The notes beneath the pieces were generated by a model. The model worked only from the letters and a program-made list of their open reading frames with translations. It ran no database searches and had not been told where the DNA came from. Positions 25,265 to 33,656 of a stretch of DNA of 64,000 nucleotides are shown piece after piece. This stretch comes from CAJXMH01 sp964001305. GTDB taxonomy: Bacteria > Bacteroidota > Bacteroidia > Flavobacteriales_E > Vicingaceae. The number at the start of each line of letters is the position of its first letter. The first letter of the stretch is position 1. Both the position numbers and the translations under genes were made by a program. The DNA lies in contig CAXFAI010000035.1 of assembly GCA_964001305.1 (NCBI GenBank), positions 62,001-126,000 on the forward strand, in the 5' to 3' direction.

Positions 25265-27286
25265 CTAAACGGCTTTAATTGGAACTAAAAATAGTTGACT
25301 GGTTTCTCTATTGGCAGCCACCATAATATTCTCATCAAATACTTGAAAGGGTTCAAAATAATAATAACTGTCTAAACGTGATAAAAAGATCAATTGGGTT
25401 CTACGATTTTTATATTCAATTTTTCCAATTCTATATATTTTATCTTCTCCTCCCCAAATTAATGTATCATTAAAACCACTCATTTTTTGTTTTCCAAAAC
25501 CAGTGTAAAAACTGGTCTTAATCAACTTATTGTATGTGTTTAAAAAACCATAGTACAGATTGTATCCTTTAAGAATTTGTTGATTAAATTGATATTCATA
25601 CTCGGCTTGTTGCCAAACCAATAAATCTCCACAAGCTGTTAAATTAAACCCTTGCCAATTATCTTCCACTTTAATGATTTGATGAATTACACCATCCTTT
25701 AAAGTACCACTCATTAAACTCCCATCATCTTCTTTGTAATATAATTTATCCTTTATAAGAGTCACCTCAGATTTTCCCCAATGATTATGAATACAGTTTT
25801 TATTTGTTATTTCATTATTATCAATCTCAGCTTCGTATAGTGCTCTTACTCCATCAACCCATTCAACCCAAACAATTTTATTGTTATACATTGAAAAATC
25901 GTCTGAATTCCAATTCTCTAATAAGATAGTGAGCTCATTAATTTTTCGATTTACACCATCACTTTCTTTTAATTTTTCGAGACCGTCAATGGTCTTCTGC
26001 CAATTAGCTATTAAATCTTTAAAAGGTGTCTCCCATTTTTCAATTTCATCTTTTAAAGTGGAGTTTCTATAATTAGTCAATGCTTCATCTCTCTTGCTTC
26101 TTGCTGTTCTTTTCGTAAATCCAAAATCTCCCCAAAACTCATAATCCTTGTCATGAAATTTGTCTGAAAAGTAAGCTACCTTAAATTGATAATCCACCCC
26201 TCGATGAATAAACCTCAACCATTCAAGGGCATCAGTTACCACGTTTTCCCAAGGAAAAACCATGGACTCTCTATTTTTTATATTTTGCTCCATTGATGAT
26301 TCCAAGTGTTGAATCGAATCGTTTAAAAAATGAATTGCGGTAGATATATAGGTAGAAGGTTGTCGCTTAGCAAAAGGGTCTAAACTGATTAGATCAAGAT
26401 AAACCATCAATTTCAAATTTACAGCTGCACAAAACAATCCTTGCCCTGCGAGCATTCGATCCTCATGTTTTAATCCACTTATGTGCCTATTTAAGGTGTG
26501 CTCATAGTCATTTAACATGCCTAGTAATACTTTCTTCCCTTCTTCAGACTGATAATCTAAGCTATTCTTTTTCTCTAAGTAATTACTTTTTAAATCACTC
26601 AATAATTCACTTAATTCTGCATTGATTTCTTTCAACTTATCCGCAGCCAATTCTTCACGTACAATTAGCCGAGTTTGTTTGTATACTTCTTCAAAATAAG
26701 AGGGAACTTGTGGTTTTAAAACCTTACTCAATGCAGTATCCATAACTTTTCCTACCAATTTTGAAACGACAGTTGAAATTACAGCCTTTGCTATCGTTCC
26801 ACCAATAGCAATCAACACCCCACTAACAGCAAATGATTGCACTTTCATCGGAAGCTTTGCTGACAAATCCTCTACAGGAAAATTAATCAGCTTTACTTCT
26901 CCATTTCTCAACTCCGCGAAGTTGATAACAAAAGCCAATTCTGAAAGCGTTGTTTTTCGAATAATTACAATTGAATTTGAAGGGATTTTATCTTCAAATT
27001 TAGATTCAATCACCAAAGAATAATATTGATCTATAAGCTCTTCCTCTTCTAAGATAGGAAAAAGGTTTAACAATACATCCAATCCATTGGGCATACATTT
27101 TTCAATATCTGCTAATACTTCTTGCTTTGCAATAAGCTCTTCCTTCTTCGCAAATATAAATTCGTCGGATTCTATACAACTTACATTTTCCAATTTGGTA
27201 TCAAACCACAAAGAAATATTCTTTTTGAATAGAAATTCATTTTGTACAGAAATTGGCAATAGGTAATAAGAATCTTTAGTAGACAT
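25265..27286 (-). CDS. large protein with possible delta-endotoxin-like helical region
   Basis: The 673-residue protein has no signal peptide. Residues 1-145 are a mixed region. A hydrophobic segment follows (about 153-185, AVSGVLIAIGGTIAKAVIST), then a helical stretch to about 480. In it, VPSYFEEVYKQTRLIVREEL and LLGMLNDYEHTLNRHISGL, followed by AGQGLFCAAVNLKLMVYLDL, resemble the order of helices in domain I of Bacillus delta-endotoxins (..LLPVYAQAANLHLLLLRD). The C-terminal 190 residues are strand-rich with repeats of W/Y motifs. This is by-eye resemblance only, and the protein could instead be an unrelated membrane-active protein. Confidence 0.45.
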   Translation of the reverse strand: MSTKDSYYLLPISVQNEFLFKKNISLWFDTKLENVSCIESDEFIFAKKEELIAKQEVLADIEKCMPNGLDVLLNLFPILEEEELIDQYYSLVIESKFEDKIPSNSIVIIRKTTLSELAFVINFAELRNGEVKLINFPVEDLSAKLPMKVQSFAVSGVLIAIGGTIAKAVISTVVSKLVGKVMDTALSKVLKPQVPSYFEEVYKQTRLIVREELAADKLKEINAELSELLSDLKSNYLEKKNSLDYQSEEGKKVLLGMLNDYEHTLNRHISGLKHEDRMLAGQGLFCAAVNLKLMVYLDLISLDPFAKRQPSTYISTAIHFLNDSIQHLESSMEQNIKNRESMVFPWENVVTDALEWLRFIHRGVDYQFKVAYFSDKFHDKDYEFWGDFGFTKRTARSKRDEALTNYRNSTLKDEIEKWETPFKDLIANWQKTIDGLEKLKESDGVNRKINELTILLENWNSDDFSMYNNKIVWVEWVDGVRALYEAEIDNNEITNKNCIHNHWGKSEVTLIKDKLYYKEDDGSLMSGTLKDGVIHQIIKVEDNWQGFNLTACGDLLVWQQAEYEYQFNQQILKGYNLYYGFLNTYNKLIKTSFYTGFGKQKMSGFNDTLIWGGEDKIYRIGKIEYKNRRTQLIFLSRLDSYYYFEPFQVFDENIMVAANRETSQLFLVPIKAV

Positions 27287-27431
27287 GTTTATTCGTTTAG
27301 TTCAATTATCAATAACTGTAAAAATAGTTTTCAATTTTTATATTCATCTAACTGGAAACCGCTATCTCTATAACTTTTGGTATATTTTTTAAACCATTCA
27401 ATAACAGCTACGTTTACTTCTAAAACCAAAC

Positions 27432-27890
27432 ATGTTTTTACGTACCCTTATATTTTTAATCCTAAACTTTCTTGCATTAGGCTTAGGAAGCTTTTTTACT
27501 GCTGATGGTGTAGCTTCTCTTTGGTATCAAAATTTAGCCAAAGCTCCTTGGTCACCACCCGGTTGGATGTTCGGTGCTGCTTGGACAAGCATTATGGTTT
27601 GCTTCAGTTTTTATTTGGCCTATTTATGGCCTTTAGTTCAATCAAATAAAAATCTCATTCTTCTTTATGTATTGCAATGGATTTTAAACGTGAGTTGGAA
27701 TCCCACTTTCTTTTATTTTCATCAAATTTCTTTGGCATTTGCAGTGATTATAAGCTTAACTCTCTTGGTAGCTTATTTTCTTTTTACCTACCACACAACC
27801 CTTAAATTGAAAAGCTGGCTACTTCTACCCTACTTCATTTGGCTGTTGATTGCTTCTTCTTTAAATGCTTACATTTTATTATTCAATTAG
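27432..27890 (+). CDS. TspO/MBR family protein
   Basis: The 152-residue protein has five hydrophobic segments and the Trp-rich signature of the TspO family (LWYQNLAKAPWSPPGWMFGA, then LQWILNVSWNPTFFYF). The family binds cholesterol or tetrapyrroles and sits in membranes; in bacteria it is linked to porphyrin and stress regulation. It is a single gene with no obvious operon partner. Confidence 0.88.
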   Translation: MFLRTLIFLILNFLALGLGSFFTADGVASLWYQNLAKAPWSPPGWMFGAAWTSIMVCFSFYLAYLWPLVQSNKNLILLYVLQWILNVSWNPTFFYFHQISLAFAVIISLTLLVAYFLFTYHTTLKLKSWLLLPYFIWLLIASSLNAYILLFN

Positions 27891-27926
27891 TATTTTCAGT
27901 TAGACATTACGACTTTTATAAATAGT

Positions 27927-28246
27927 ATGATTGTATCTAAAACATTTACTTTCGAGAAGATTTGGGCACTTAAAACAGGAGTTCGCTTTTGGGGTAAGCC
28001 AAAGCTTTTTCTCACATATACTTTATCGATGGTTTGCTAATAGATAGCGGACAGGCATGAGCACGAAAAAGCATATTGCAAAACTTATGCATCTCAGGCA
28101 TGTGTAAACAGAATGAAAATCAAATCTTCAAGGTATTGCAATTAAAAGAAAACCATTTTGTAAAACTCTTATCAAATGGAAAACTTTCTAAAATAAACAT
28201 GCTAAAATCTGCCATTCGAGACTATGAGCAGAATAAAATCACATGA
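27927..28246 (+). pseudogene. degraded metallo-beta-lactamase-fold hydrolase
   Basis: The start MIVSKTFTFEKIWALKTGV...WGKPKLF is in one frame, then the reading shifts at about 28010 to a second frame reading HIYFIDGLLIDSGQA, a stop, and a C-terminal part ending AIRDYEQNKIT before TGA at 28244. HIYFIDGLLIDSGQ is the usual N-terminal strand pair of MBL-fold proteins. The metal-binding HxHxDH region is missing, so a large internal deletion as well as a frameshift and a stop disable it. Confidence 0.75.
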
Positions 28247-28251
28247 TTATT

Positions 28252-28842
28252 TTATTCCTCGAAAAGGTCATTTAAAAATGCTTTATAACGCTTAAGCTCT
28301 TTCGGTACATCAGCATTTTTCTCAATGTCATGAAAATGTAAACTGGCTAGTTTTTTCATATCTGCAAACTGGTTCATTTTATGAAAACCAAACATAGCGC
28401 CATCATCTACACTTCTTTGTTCAAAAAACTCTCCATCTCTTTCAAATGCTTCTTTGGGGGCATTCCAACTAGTGGTTAGTATATAAGGCTTACCTTTTAA
28501 ACTTCCTGCTGTTCCATAATTTATTGCTGGATTTTTTCTGCTTCTACCGTCACTCATGTAAATCCCATTTTCATGACCTTCTGTAAATACTCGATCAATG
28601 TACTCTTTAAAACGAAAAGGTAATTGAAACCACCAAATAGGGGTATGATAAATGATTAAATCTGCCCATTTAAATTTTTCTACTTCTTCCTTTAAATCAT
28701 ACTCCTCTCCTACTTTCGTAAATTTTACCTCAAATCCAATTTCTTTAAAATGTTGGATACTTTCTTGCAGCAAGGTTTCATTAAACTTTCCCGGAGAATG
28801 AGCAAATGCATGTCCTCCATTTATGATAAATACGTTTTTCAT
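28252..28842 (-). CDS. MdaB-type NAD(P)H-dependent quinone reductase (copy 1)
   Basis: The frame opens upstream, but this flavodoxin-like fold begins at MKNVFIINGGHAFAHSPGK, so the start is 28842 (196 residues). IIYHTPIWWFQLPFRFKEYI is the FAD/quinone-binding region of the MdaB family (two-electron quinone reduction protecting against redox cycling). The gene is divergent from a LysR regulator 87 bases away. A second, similar gene is at 30423-31010. Confidence 0.85.
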   Translation of the reverse strand: MKNVFIINGGHAFAHSPGKFNETLLQESIQHFKEIGFEVKFTKVGEEYDLKEEVEKFKWADLIIYHTPIWWFQLPFRFKEYIDRVFTEGHENGIYMSDGRSRKNPAINYGTAGSLKGKPYILTTSWNAPKEAFERDGEFFEQRSVDDGAMFGFHKMNQFADMKKLASLHFHDIEKNADVPKELKRYKAFLNDLFEE

Positions 28843-28880
28843 TTTCAATTCTTTTAAGGCAAAATTAGGAGCACAGCATA

Positions 28881-28896
28881 TATTATTAAAATAATA
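28881..28896 (+). promoter_or_regulatory. possible LysR operator
   Basis: TATTAT and ATAATA flank a short AT spacer in the 87-base region between the divergent mdaB-like and lysR genes. The inverted repeat is in the expected position and has the character of LysR-type sites, but it is short and AT-rich. Confidence 0.35.
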
Positions 28897-28903
28897 CATT
28901 TTA

Positions 28904-28911
28904 TACCTTTG
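28904..28911 (+). promoter_or_regulatory. putative -7 box for lysR
   Basis: TACCTTTG matches the Bacteroidota -7 consensus exactly and lies 19 bases before the lysR start at 28930. There is no strong TTTG 19 bases upstream. Confidence 0.5.
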
Positions 28912-28929
28912 TATTATAATTATTATAGA

Positions 28930-29844
28930 ATGGTTAATCTAGAATGGTACCGAACTTTTGTAGCTGTTTATCACAACTCCACTTTAACAAAAGCTGCAGA
29001 AATACTATACAGCTCTCAACCCGGAGTGAGTTTGCACGTAAACTCTTTGGAAACATATGTGGGAAAAAAACTTTTTGAAAGGACTTCACGAAAAATGATT
29101 CCAACAGAAGAAGGAAAGCAACTATATGGGTATATAATAGAAGCAGTAGAAAAACTTGAAAAAGCAGAACAACACTTCAAAAAAACATCAAGCACCCATG
29201 TTCCATCTATTCATATTGGTATGTGCACCGAAACCTTCCAGAGTATTTTAGAAGCAGAAGTTCCTAATTTACCATTTGATTTGGTCGCGAAATTTGGCAG
29301 CCATCAAGAATTAATTCGAGATTTAGAAAACGGAATTTTAGACTTAGTTATTAGTCCTACTCAAAAAAACAGTAAAAATGCAACTGTAGAATATGAAGCG
29401 TTTAGTCAAGAAAACATTGTATTAGTGGCTGGTGCAAAAAATAACATTGCAGATTTAAAGCCATTAATTCAAACAAAAAATTGGGAAAAATTATCCATGC
29501 AATTAAAGCAGCATACTTGGTATAGTGCATCAAACGAAATGGAACATTTCAGGCGTTTTTGGTACGATAATTTTAATAAACGAGCCGACTTTAAACCCAA
29601 TTATATTTTACCAAACATTAGTTCAATAATTCGTTGCATTAGCAACAACAAGGGTTTGGCTATAGTACCAGACTTTTTGGTAAATGAAGCTCTAAAAAAC
29701 AAGCAAATTTATCTGCTCTGGAAAGGAAAAAAGAAGGTTAATAACACCTTATATTTTGCCGTTCGAAAGGATTTGAACTTTAAAAAGGAAGTAGAAGTAA
29801 TAAAAAATATATTCCTTAAAAAAATGGGTGAACACTCCAAATAA
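28930..29844 (+). CDS. LysR-family transcriptional regulator
   Basis: The frame opens at 28909, but the typical start is MVNLEWYRTFVAVYHNSTLT (28930, 304 residues). The HTH (TKAAEILYSSQPGVSLHVNS) is at about residues 17-40, and the effector domain follows from about 90. It is divergent from the MdaB-like gene and probably controls it, and perhaps itself. Confidence 0.88.
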   Translation: MVNLEWYRTFVAVYHNSTLTKAAEILYSSQPGVSLHVNSLETYVGKKLFERTSRKMIPTEEGKQLYGYIIEAVEKLEKAEQHFKKTSSTHVPSIHIGMCTETFQSILEAEVPNLPFDLVAKFGSHQELIRDLENGILDLVISPTQKNSKNATVEYEAFSQENIVLVAGAKNNIADLKPLIQTKNWEKLSMQLKQHTWYSASNEMEHFRRFWYDNFNKRADFKPNYILPNISSIIRCISNNKGLAIVPDFLVNEALKNKQIYLLWKGKKKVNNTLYFAVRKDLNFKKEVEVIKNIFLKKMGEHSK

Positions 29845-29845
29845 A

Positions 29846-29877
29846 AAAAGTCCTTTTCTTTTTAGAAAAGGACTTTT
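29846..29877. terminator. bidirectional terminator
   Basis: AAAAGTCCTTTTCT and AGAAAAGGACTTTT form a 14-base perfect stem with a 4-base T loop and A/T-rich flanks. It lies between the convergent lysR and peroxiredoxin-like genes, so it can end transcription from both sides. Confidence 0.85.
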
Positions 29878-29892
29878 ATATATTTCTGGAAA

Positions 29893-30411
29893 TTAGATTA
29901 CTTCACCTCTAGCAGGGTAATTAGCACTTATAATGTAGTCAATTGCATTAACAAAAGATGCCAAATAAGGTCTGCCCCATGGATTGCTATTAATAGCAGA
30001 ATAATATACTTTCTGTTGCTTATCAATTAAAAACAATCCTGGCTCACTAAATAAATCAGGTTCACCTTCCTTTACTCCCTTACTGCGGAATAAGCCCCAA
30101 CTAACAGCTGTTTTTTCATCTAAATCATAACCAATTTGTAATTGTTCTACCTCCCATTTTTGTCTAGAAAGCCGAGCTCGTTTTTCCGTATCCATACTTA
30201 CACTAACCACATCTACACCTCTTTCTTTAAAATCGGGTAAAAGTTCCTGTAATTGTTGTAAATACTTTTTACATAACGGACAATGAAGCCCTCTATAAAA
30301 GATCAACAAGGTGAAATTTTCTGGTTTTTGCTCCTTTAAATTAAAGTTTCCACCTCCTAATAAAGGGAATTTTAATTCAGGTGCATCATGCTTTGGTGTT
30401 GGCCTATTCAT
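29893..30411 (-). CDS. peroxiredoxin-like (AhpC/TSA) protein
   Basis: The 172-residue protein has a thioredoxin-like fold with the CxxC motif in IFYRGLHCPLCKKYLQQLQ (about residues 33-51). DFKERGVDVVSVSMDTEK and VKEGEPDLFSEPGLFLIDK resemble the peroxiredoxin-like/redoxin branch. It may reduce peroxides or act as a thiol oxidoreductase. The second Cys of the CxxC is unusual for a classical peroxiredoxin. It lies 11 bases after the second MdaB-like gene and is probably co-transcribed with it. Confidence 0.78.
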   Translation of the reverse strand: MNRPTPKHDAPELKFPLLGGGNFNLKEQKPENFTLLIFYRGLHCPLCKKYLQQLQELLPDFKERGVDVVSVSMDTEKRARLSRQKWEVEQLQIGYDLDEKTAVSWGLFRSKGVKEGEPDLFSEPGLFLIDKQQKVYYSAINSNPWGRPYLASFVNAIDYIISANYPARGEVI

Positions 30412-30422
30412 CTTCTTTTGGT

Positions 30423-31010
30423 TTACTTGTTAAAAATCGTTTCTAAATGAACATCAAAACGATGCAAATCGTTTTCAATTTCAGGGTTTTTCATTACGTC
30501 GTAAGCCATAAAAGTTGGCAAAGCTTTAAACCCAAACCATTTAAAGTTTAAGTGCATCGGTTTAAATAAATCATCTTCGCTTAAACCATTAAAAAATGGT
30601 TCATCTGAATTATTAAATGCTTCTTTAGGTGCATTTGCTGTAATGGAAAACATATACTTTGCGTTCAACTTACCTCCCATACCATAATTTGTTTTTGGCG
30701 CTTCTTTACTTCTTCCATCTCCGTCTGACATTTCTCCCATCATGCCAATTGAAAAAACCTCATCTATGTATTTTTTGAAAGACCAACTAACCCCCATCCA
30801 ATTTATTGGGGTTTGAAGAATAATCAAATCTGCCCATTTAAACTTTTCTACTTCTAAAGGTGCCTCATATTTATCTTCCATGCCCGTAATTTTTACTTCA
30901 CATCCCTTTTTTTCAAAATGCTCTTTCGCTTTCATAGTAAAAGTCTCATTTAATTTACCTTCAGAAAACGGATACTTCTGATGAGCATTGATGATAAAAA
31001 TATTTTTCAT
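30423..31010 (-). CDS. MdaB-type NAD(P)H-dependent quinone reductase (copy 2)
   Basis: The 195-residue flavoprotein is similar in outline to 28252-28842 (MKNIFIINAHQKYPFSEGKL; LIILQTPINWMGVSWSFKKY) but differs in much of its sequence, so it is a paralogue rather than a recent copy. It probably reduces quinones with NAD(P)H. It is divergent from an HxlR regulator, with 106 bases between the starts. The peroxiredoxin-like gene follows. Confidence 0.85.
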   Translation of the reverse strand: MKNIFIINAHQKYPFSEGKLNETFTMKAKEHFEKKGCEVKITGMEDKYEAPLEVEKFKWADLIILQTPINWMGVSWSFKKYIDEVFSIGMMGEMSDGDGRSKEAPKTNYGMGGKLNAKYMFSITANAPKEAFNNSDEPFFNGLSEDDLFKPMHLNFKWFGFKALPTFMAYDVMKNPEIENDLHRFDVHLETIFNK

Positions 31011-31116
31011 TTTTCAAGTTTTATTACATTTGTTTCACAAAGAAACTATCAATAGTTTACTTTTGAAACTAATATTGAAATTCTACTTAAAAGTAGTGGT
31101 AACCTGAAAGTAACTT

Positions 31117-31512
31117 ATGGCTAGAAAGTATATTGAAAATCCCAACAGTTGTACTTTAGTTCATTGTATGAATATAATAGGTAACAAATGGAAACCCATT
31201 ATTTTATATTTACTTTCTAATGAAGCATTACGTTTTGGAATGTTATACACTTTAGTGCCTGGTATTTCTAAGAAAGTACTCAGTCAGCAGTTAAAAGAAT
31301 TAGAAACCGACGGATTAATTTTACGAGAAGCCTTTGCTGAAATTCCTCCACGAGTAGAATATAAACTTTCAAAAAAAGCAATAGGCCTTCTACCCATTTT
31401 ACGAAAATTGAGCGAGTGGACCGAAAACGCCTTTCCTGAAATAGAATTTGAAAGCTGCCGGATTAGTGAGCAATTGGCTCAAGAAGCTTCAATAGCAAAA
31501 CACTTCTCTTAA
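31117..31512 (+). CDS. HxlR-family transcriptional regulator
   Basis: The 131-residue winged-helix protein shows the HxlR pattern (SCTLVHCMNIIGNKWKPIIL, then LVPGISKKVLSQQLKELETD). Such regulators often respond to quinones, aldehydes or oxidants through Cys residues; this one has Cys in the N-terminal NSCTLVHC. It is divergent from the second MdaB-like gene and probably controls it. The region 31513-31793 holds no gene I can see. Confidence 0.88.
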   Translation: MARKYIENPNSCTLVHCMNIIGNKWKPIILYLLSNEALRFGMLYTLVPGISKKVLSQQLKELETDGLILREAFAEIPPRVEYKLSKKAIGLLPILRKLSEWTENAFPEIEFESCRISEQLAQEASIAKHFS

Positions 31513-31793
31513 AGAATTATAAAACGTACGCTTCTATCGGAAAAAGAAGATTATTAAATCCCCTTTTAAATCAAGTGCCAAAGCTTTTAGTCAAAAAAAA
31601 GCTTCATGATAAAATACTCATAAACTAGTATTTTATTTTCTCATTTCATTGCCTTATCTTGCATGCCGTGATGGAATTCTTAAGCAAAGTAAAAAACAAT
31701 CTATTCTACTCGCTCAATCAATTTTGATGGAGTGTACTTTCCTAGGCTAAGGAATTTCTGACTAAATCAATTATTAACCAAAAATGTAACGCA

Positions 31794-33170
31794 ATGAAAC
31801 TTTTCATTACAGCTGCTTTTTCGTTTAGTTTGGCAATTATATCATACGCCTGCCTAAGTGGAGAAGAGAAAAAAGAAAGCCCCGAAGAGCAAGTCTCTGA
31901 CGTGGCTGAATCATTAAATGCCGAACCTCCAAATGAAAGTTCGGTGGTATTAAGTGCGATTATGCCCAAAGGCATCAATGCCAAACCTCCTTTTAGTCTC
32001 GAGTCTTTACAAGACGATTTTGACGAATTTTCTTGGCAATCGTTCATCGCCTTAAATTGGCCTGCCAATGCTGATGGCACCCCAAATACCAATCTAACAA
32101 TTGGAGAACAACAAGCAGGTGCCAATGTATGGCAATTGTGGAAAAGTAGCCGCGAGGTTTTTCTACCTAATGGAGCAAAACCAAATGCTTGGGGAGAAGT
32201 AGAAAATGTGCCTAAGGTTTGCCGAAACTTAAGCGAAGAAGAATTGAAAAAAGGAATCATTCAGCTGACGCAAGTTGGCAAAACTCCTAATGTGTTGGAT
32301 GAAAGCGGAGAACCTTTTCAAACCGGTCCGTTAATTGACCAAAACGGTCAATATACACGCTATGAAATTTTGGTAAACGAGATTATGTTCGACTACATTG
32401 TAGATAATAAACTTTACAATCAAGAAGGGCAAAAAGCCTTTAATCAAGATGCAAATTTCCCAGGTAGTGTTCCCAATACAGATACCATGGGAGCCATAAT
32501 GGTAAAGGCCGCTTGGGTAAAAATGGGTGGCAAATACGACAAAAGTAAGTTTCATACTACCTATGCCTTGGTGTACAACAACCCCGAAGAGCAAGAAGGT
32601 GTAGAAGAAGCTTGCGAATTGGTTGAAGTAGGTTTGGTTGGCTTTCACATTGGCCATAAAACCAAAAGCGACCCACAATGGATTTGGTCTACTTTTGAAC
32701 ATGTAGACAATGTTCCGACAAAAGGAGAAGCGCGCAATAAAGATTTTTACAATTACTACAGCGCTGATAGTGATTATCCGGTAAATGAACCTCCTGCTCG
32801 ACCTTGGGATCCGGCGACTAAATACACCACGCCTTCTCAAATTGAACGAGTAATTCCCATTACCAAAGAAGCCCAAGCCATTAATAAAAAATGGCAAGAG
32901 GCTTTGCGTGCAGCGGTTCCCAATAATGTTTGGGCCAATTATGAGCTTGTTAGCACACAATGGCCAACCAAACCAGAAAGTGTTACCGATCCTGCAGGTG
33001 CTCCTGCTCCCCCATTTTTAGCCAATACTACGCTAGAATCTTACATTCAGGGAAAAATCAAGCAGACATCAAGCAGTTGTATCAATTGCCACAACAACGC
33101 AAGCATGACCAATGGCAAATTCTCAGACTTTACTTATTTATTACAAAGAGCTCAAAAAGAAAAAAACTAA
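31794..33170 (+). CDS. lipoprotein cytochrome c subunit of GMC dehydrogenase
   Basis: The 458-residue protein has a lipoprotein signal peptide (MKLFITAAFSFSLAIISYAC) and one heme c motif near the end (CINCH, C429/C432/H433). The middle domain, about 400 residues with Trp and Asn-rich segments, is of a type unknown to me. Because the next two genes, 2 and 12 bases apart, are a small subunit and a GMC oxidoreductase, it most likely takes electrons from that flavoenzyme and passes them to the respiratory chain. Confidence 0.72.
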   Translation: MKLFITAAFSFSLAIISYACLSGEEKKESPEEQVSDVAESLNAEPPNESSVVLSAIMPKGINAKPPFSLESLQDDFDEFSWQSFIALNWPANADGTPNTNLTIGEQQAGANVWQLWKSSREVFLPNGAKPNAWGEVENVPKVCRNLSEEELKKGIIQLTQVGKTPNVLDESGEPFQTGPLIDQNGQYTRYEILVNEIMFDYIVDNKLYNQEGQKAFNQDANFPGSVPNTDTMGAIMVKAAWVKMGGKYDKSKFHTTYALVYNNPEEQEGVEEACELVEVGLVGFHIGHKTKSDPQWIWSTFEHVDNVPTKGEARNKDFYNYYSADSDYPVNEPPARPWDPATKYTTPSQIERVIPITKEAQAINKKWQEALRAAVPNNVWANYELVSTQWPTKPESVTDPAGAPAPPFLANTTLESYIQGKIKQTSSSCINCHNNASMTNGKFSDFTYLLQRAQKEKN

Positions 33171-33171
33171 G

Positions 33172-33645
33172 ATGGAAAATGAAATGAAAAACTTTGTCGG
33201 TTTAAGCGCCGTGCTAACCGGCTTTAACGAATCAATAATCGCTCCTGGCATTGATCCCATTAATATAAAAGAAGAATACTTGGCTGCATTTATTGACAAC
33301 ATTGGAACGGATTTAACCGATGAAATTTTGTTGAAATACGAAAGCTTAAAGGCCGCTGGTAAAACGGATCGTGAAATTGGTGAAGGCATGCTTGATGATA
33401 GCAATGGAGAAGCTTTTACCATGGCTTGCCGCAAGCTAATCTTTTTATGGTATTCAGGCGCTTGGCCCACCATAATTAATCAAGGAACAGCGACAGTTAG
33501 CTCGCTGCTTTCAGCAGAAAGCTACACCCAAGGTTTGGTTTGGCAGGTCATGCAATCGCATCCCATGGGCGATTCTGATTTCCGATACGGATATTGGAAT
33601 GAAGAACCACCGGCTTTAAGCGCATTTACAGGAAACAAAAACTAA
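33172..33645 (+). CDS. small subunit of FAD-dependent sugar/alcohol dehydrogenase
   Basis: The frame opens at 33112 inside the previous gene, but the natural start is the ATG at 33172 (157 residues), 2 bases after the previous stop. The segment ITGFNESIIAPG-like (VLTGFNESIIAPGIDPINIK) and KLIFLWYSGAWPTIINQGTA match small subunits of FAD-dependent fructose, sorbitol or glucose dehydrogenases. In those enzymes the small subunit carries a Tat signal. None is visible here. Confidence 0.7.
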   Translation: MENEMKNFVGLSAVLTGFNESIIAPGIDPINIKEEYLAAFIDNIGTDLTDEILLKYESLKAAGKTDREIGEGMLDDSNGEAFTMACRKLIFLWYSGAWPTIINQGTATVSSLLSAESYTQGLVWQVMQSHPMGDSDFRYGYWNEEPPALSAFTGNKN

Positions 33646-33656
33646 AAATTAAACGA

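Noticed and set aside
32331..32960. Long minus-strand frame inside the cytochrome gene
   Set aside because: It is a shadow of a well-supported + strand gene with heme motif and signal peptide; the translation has no family features.
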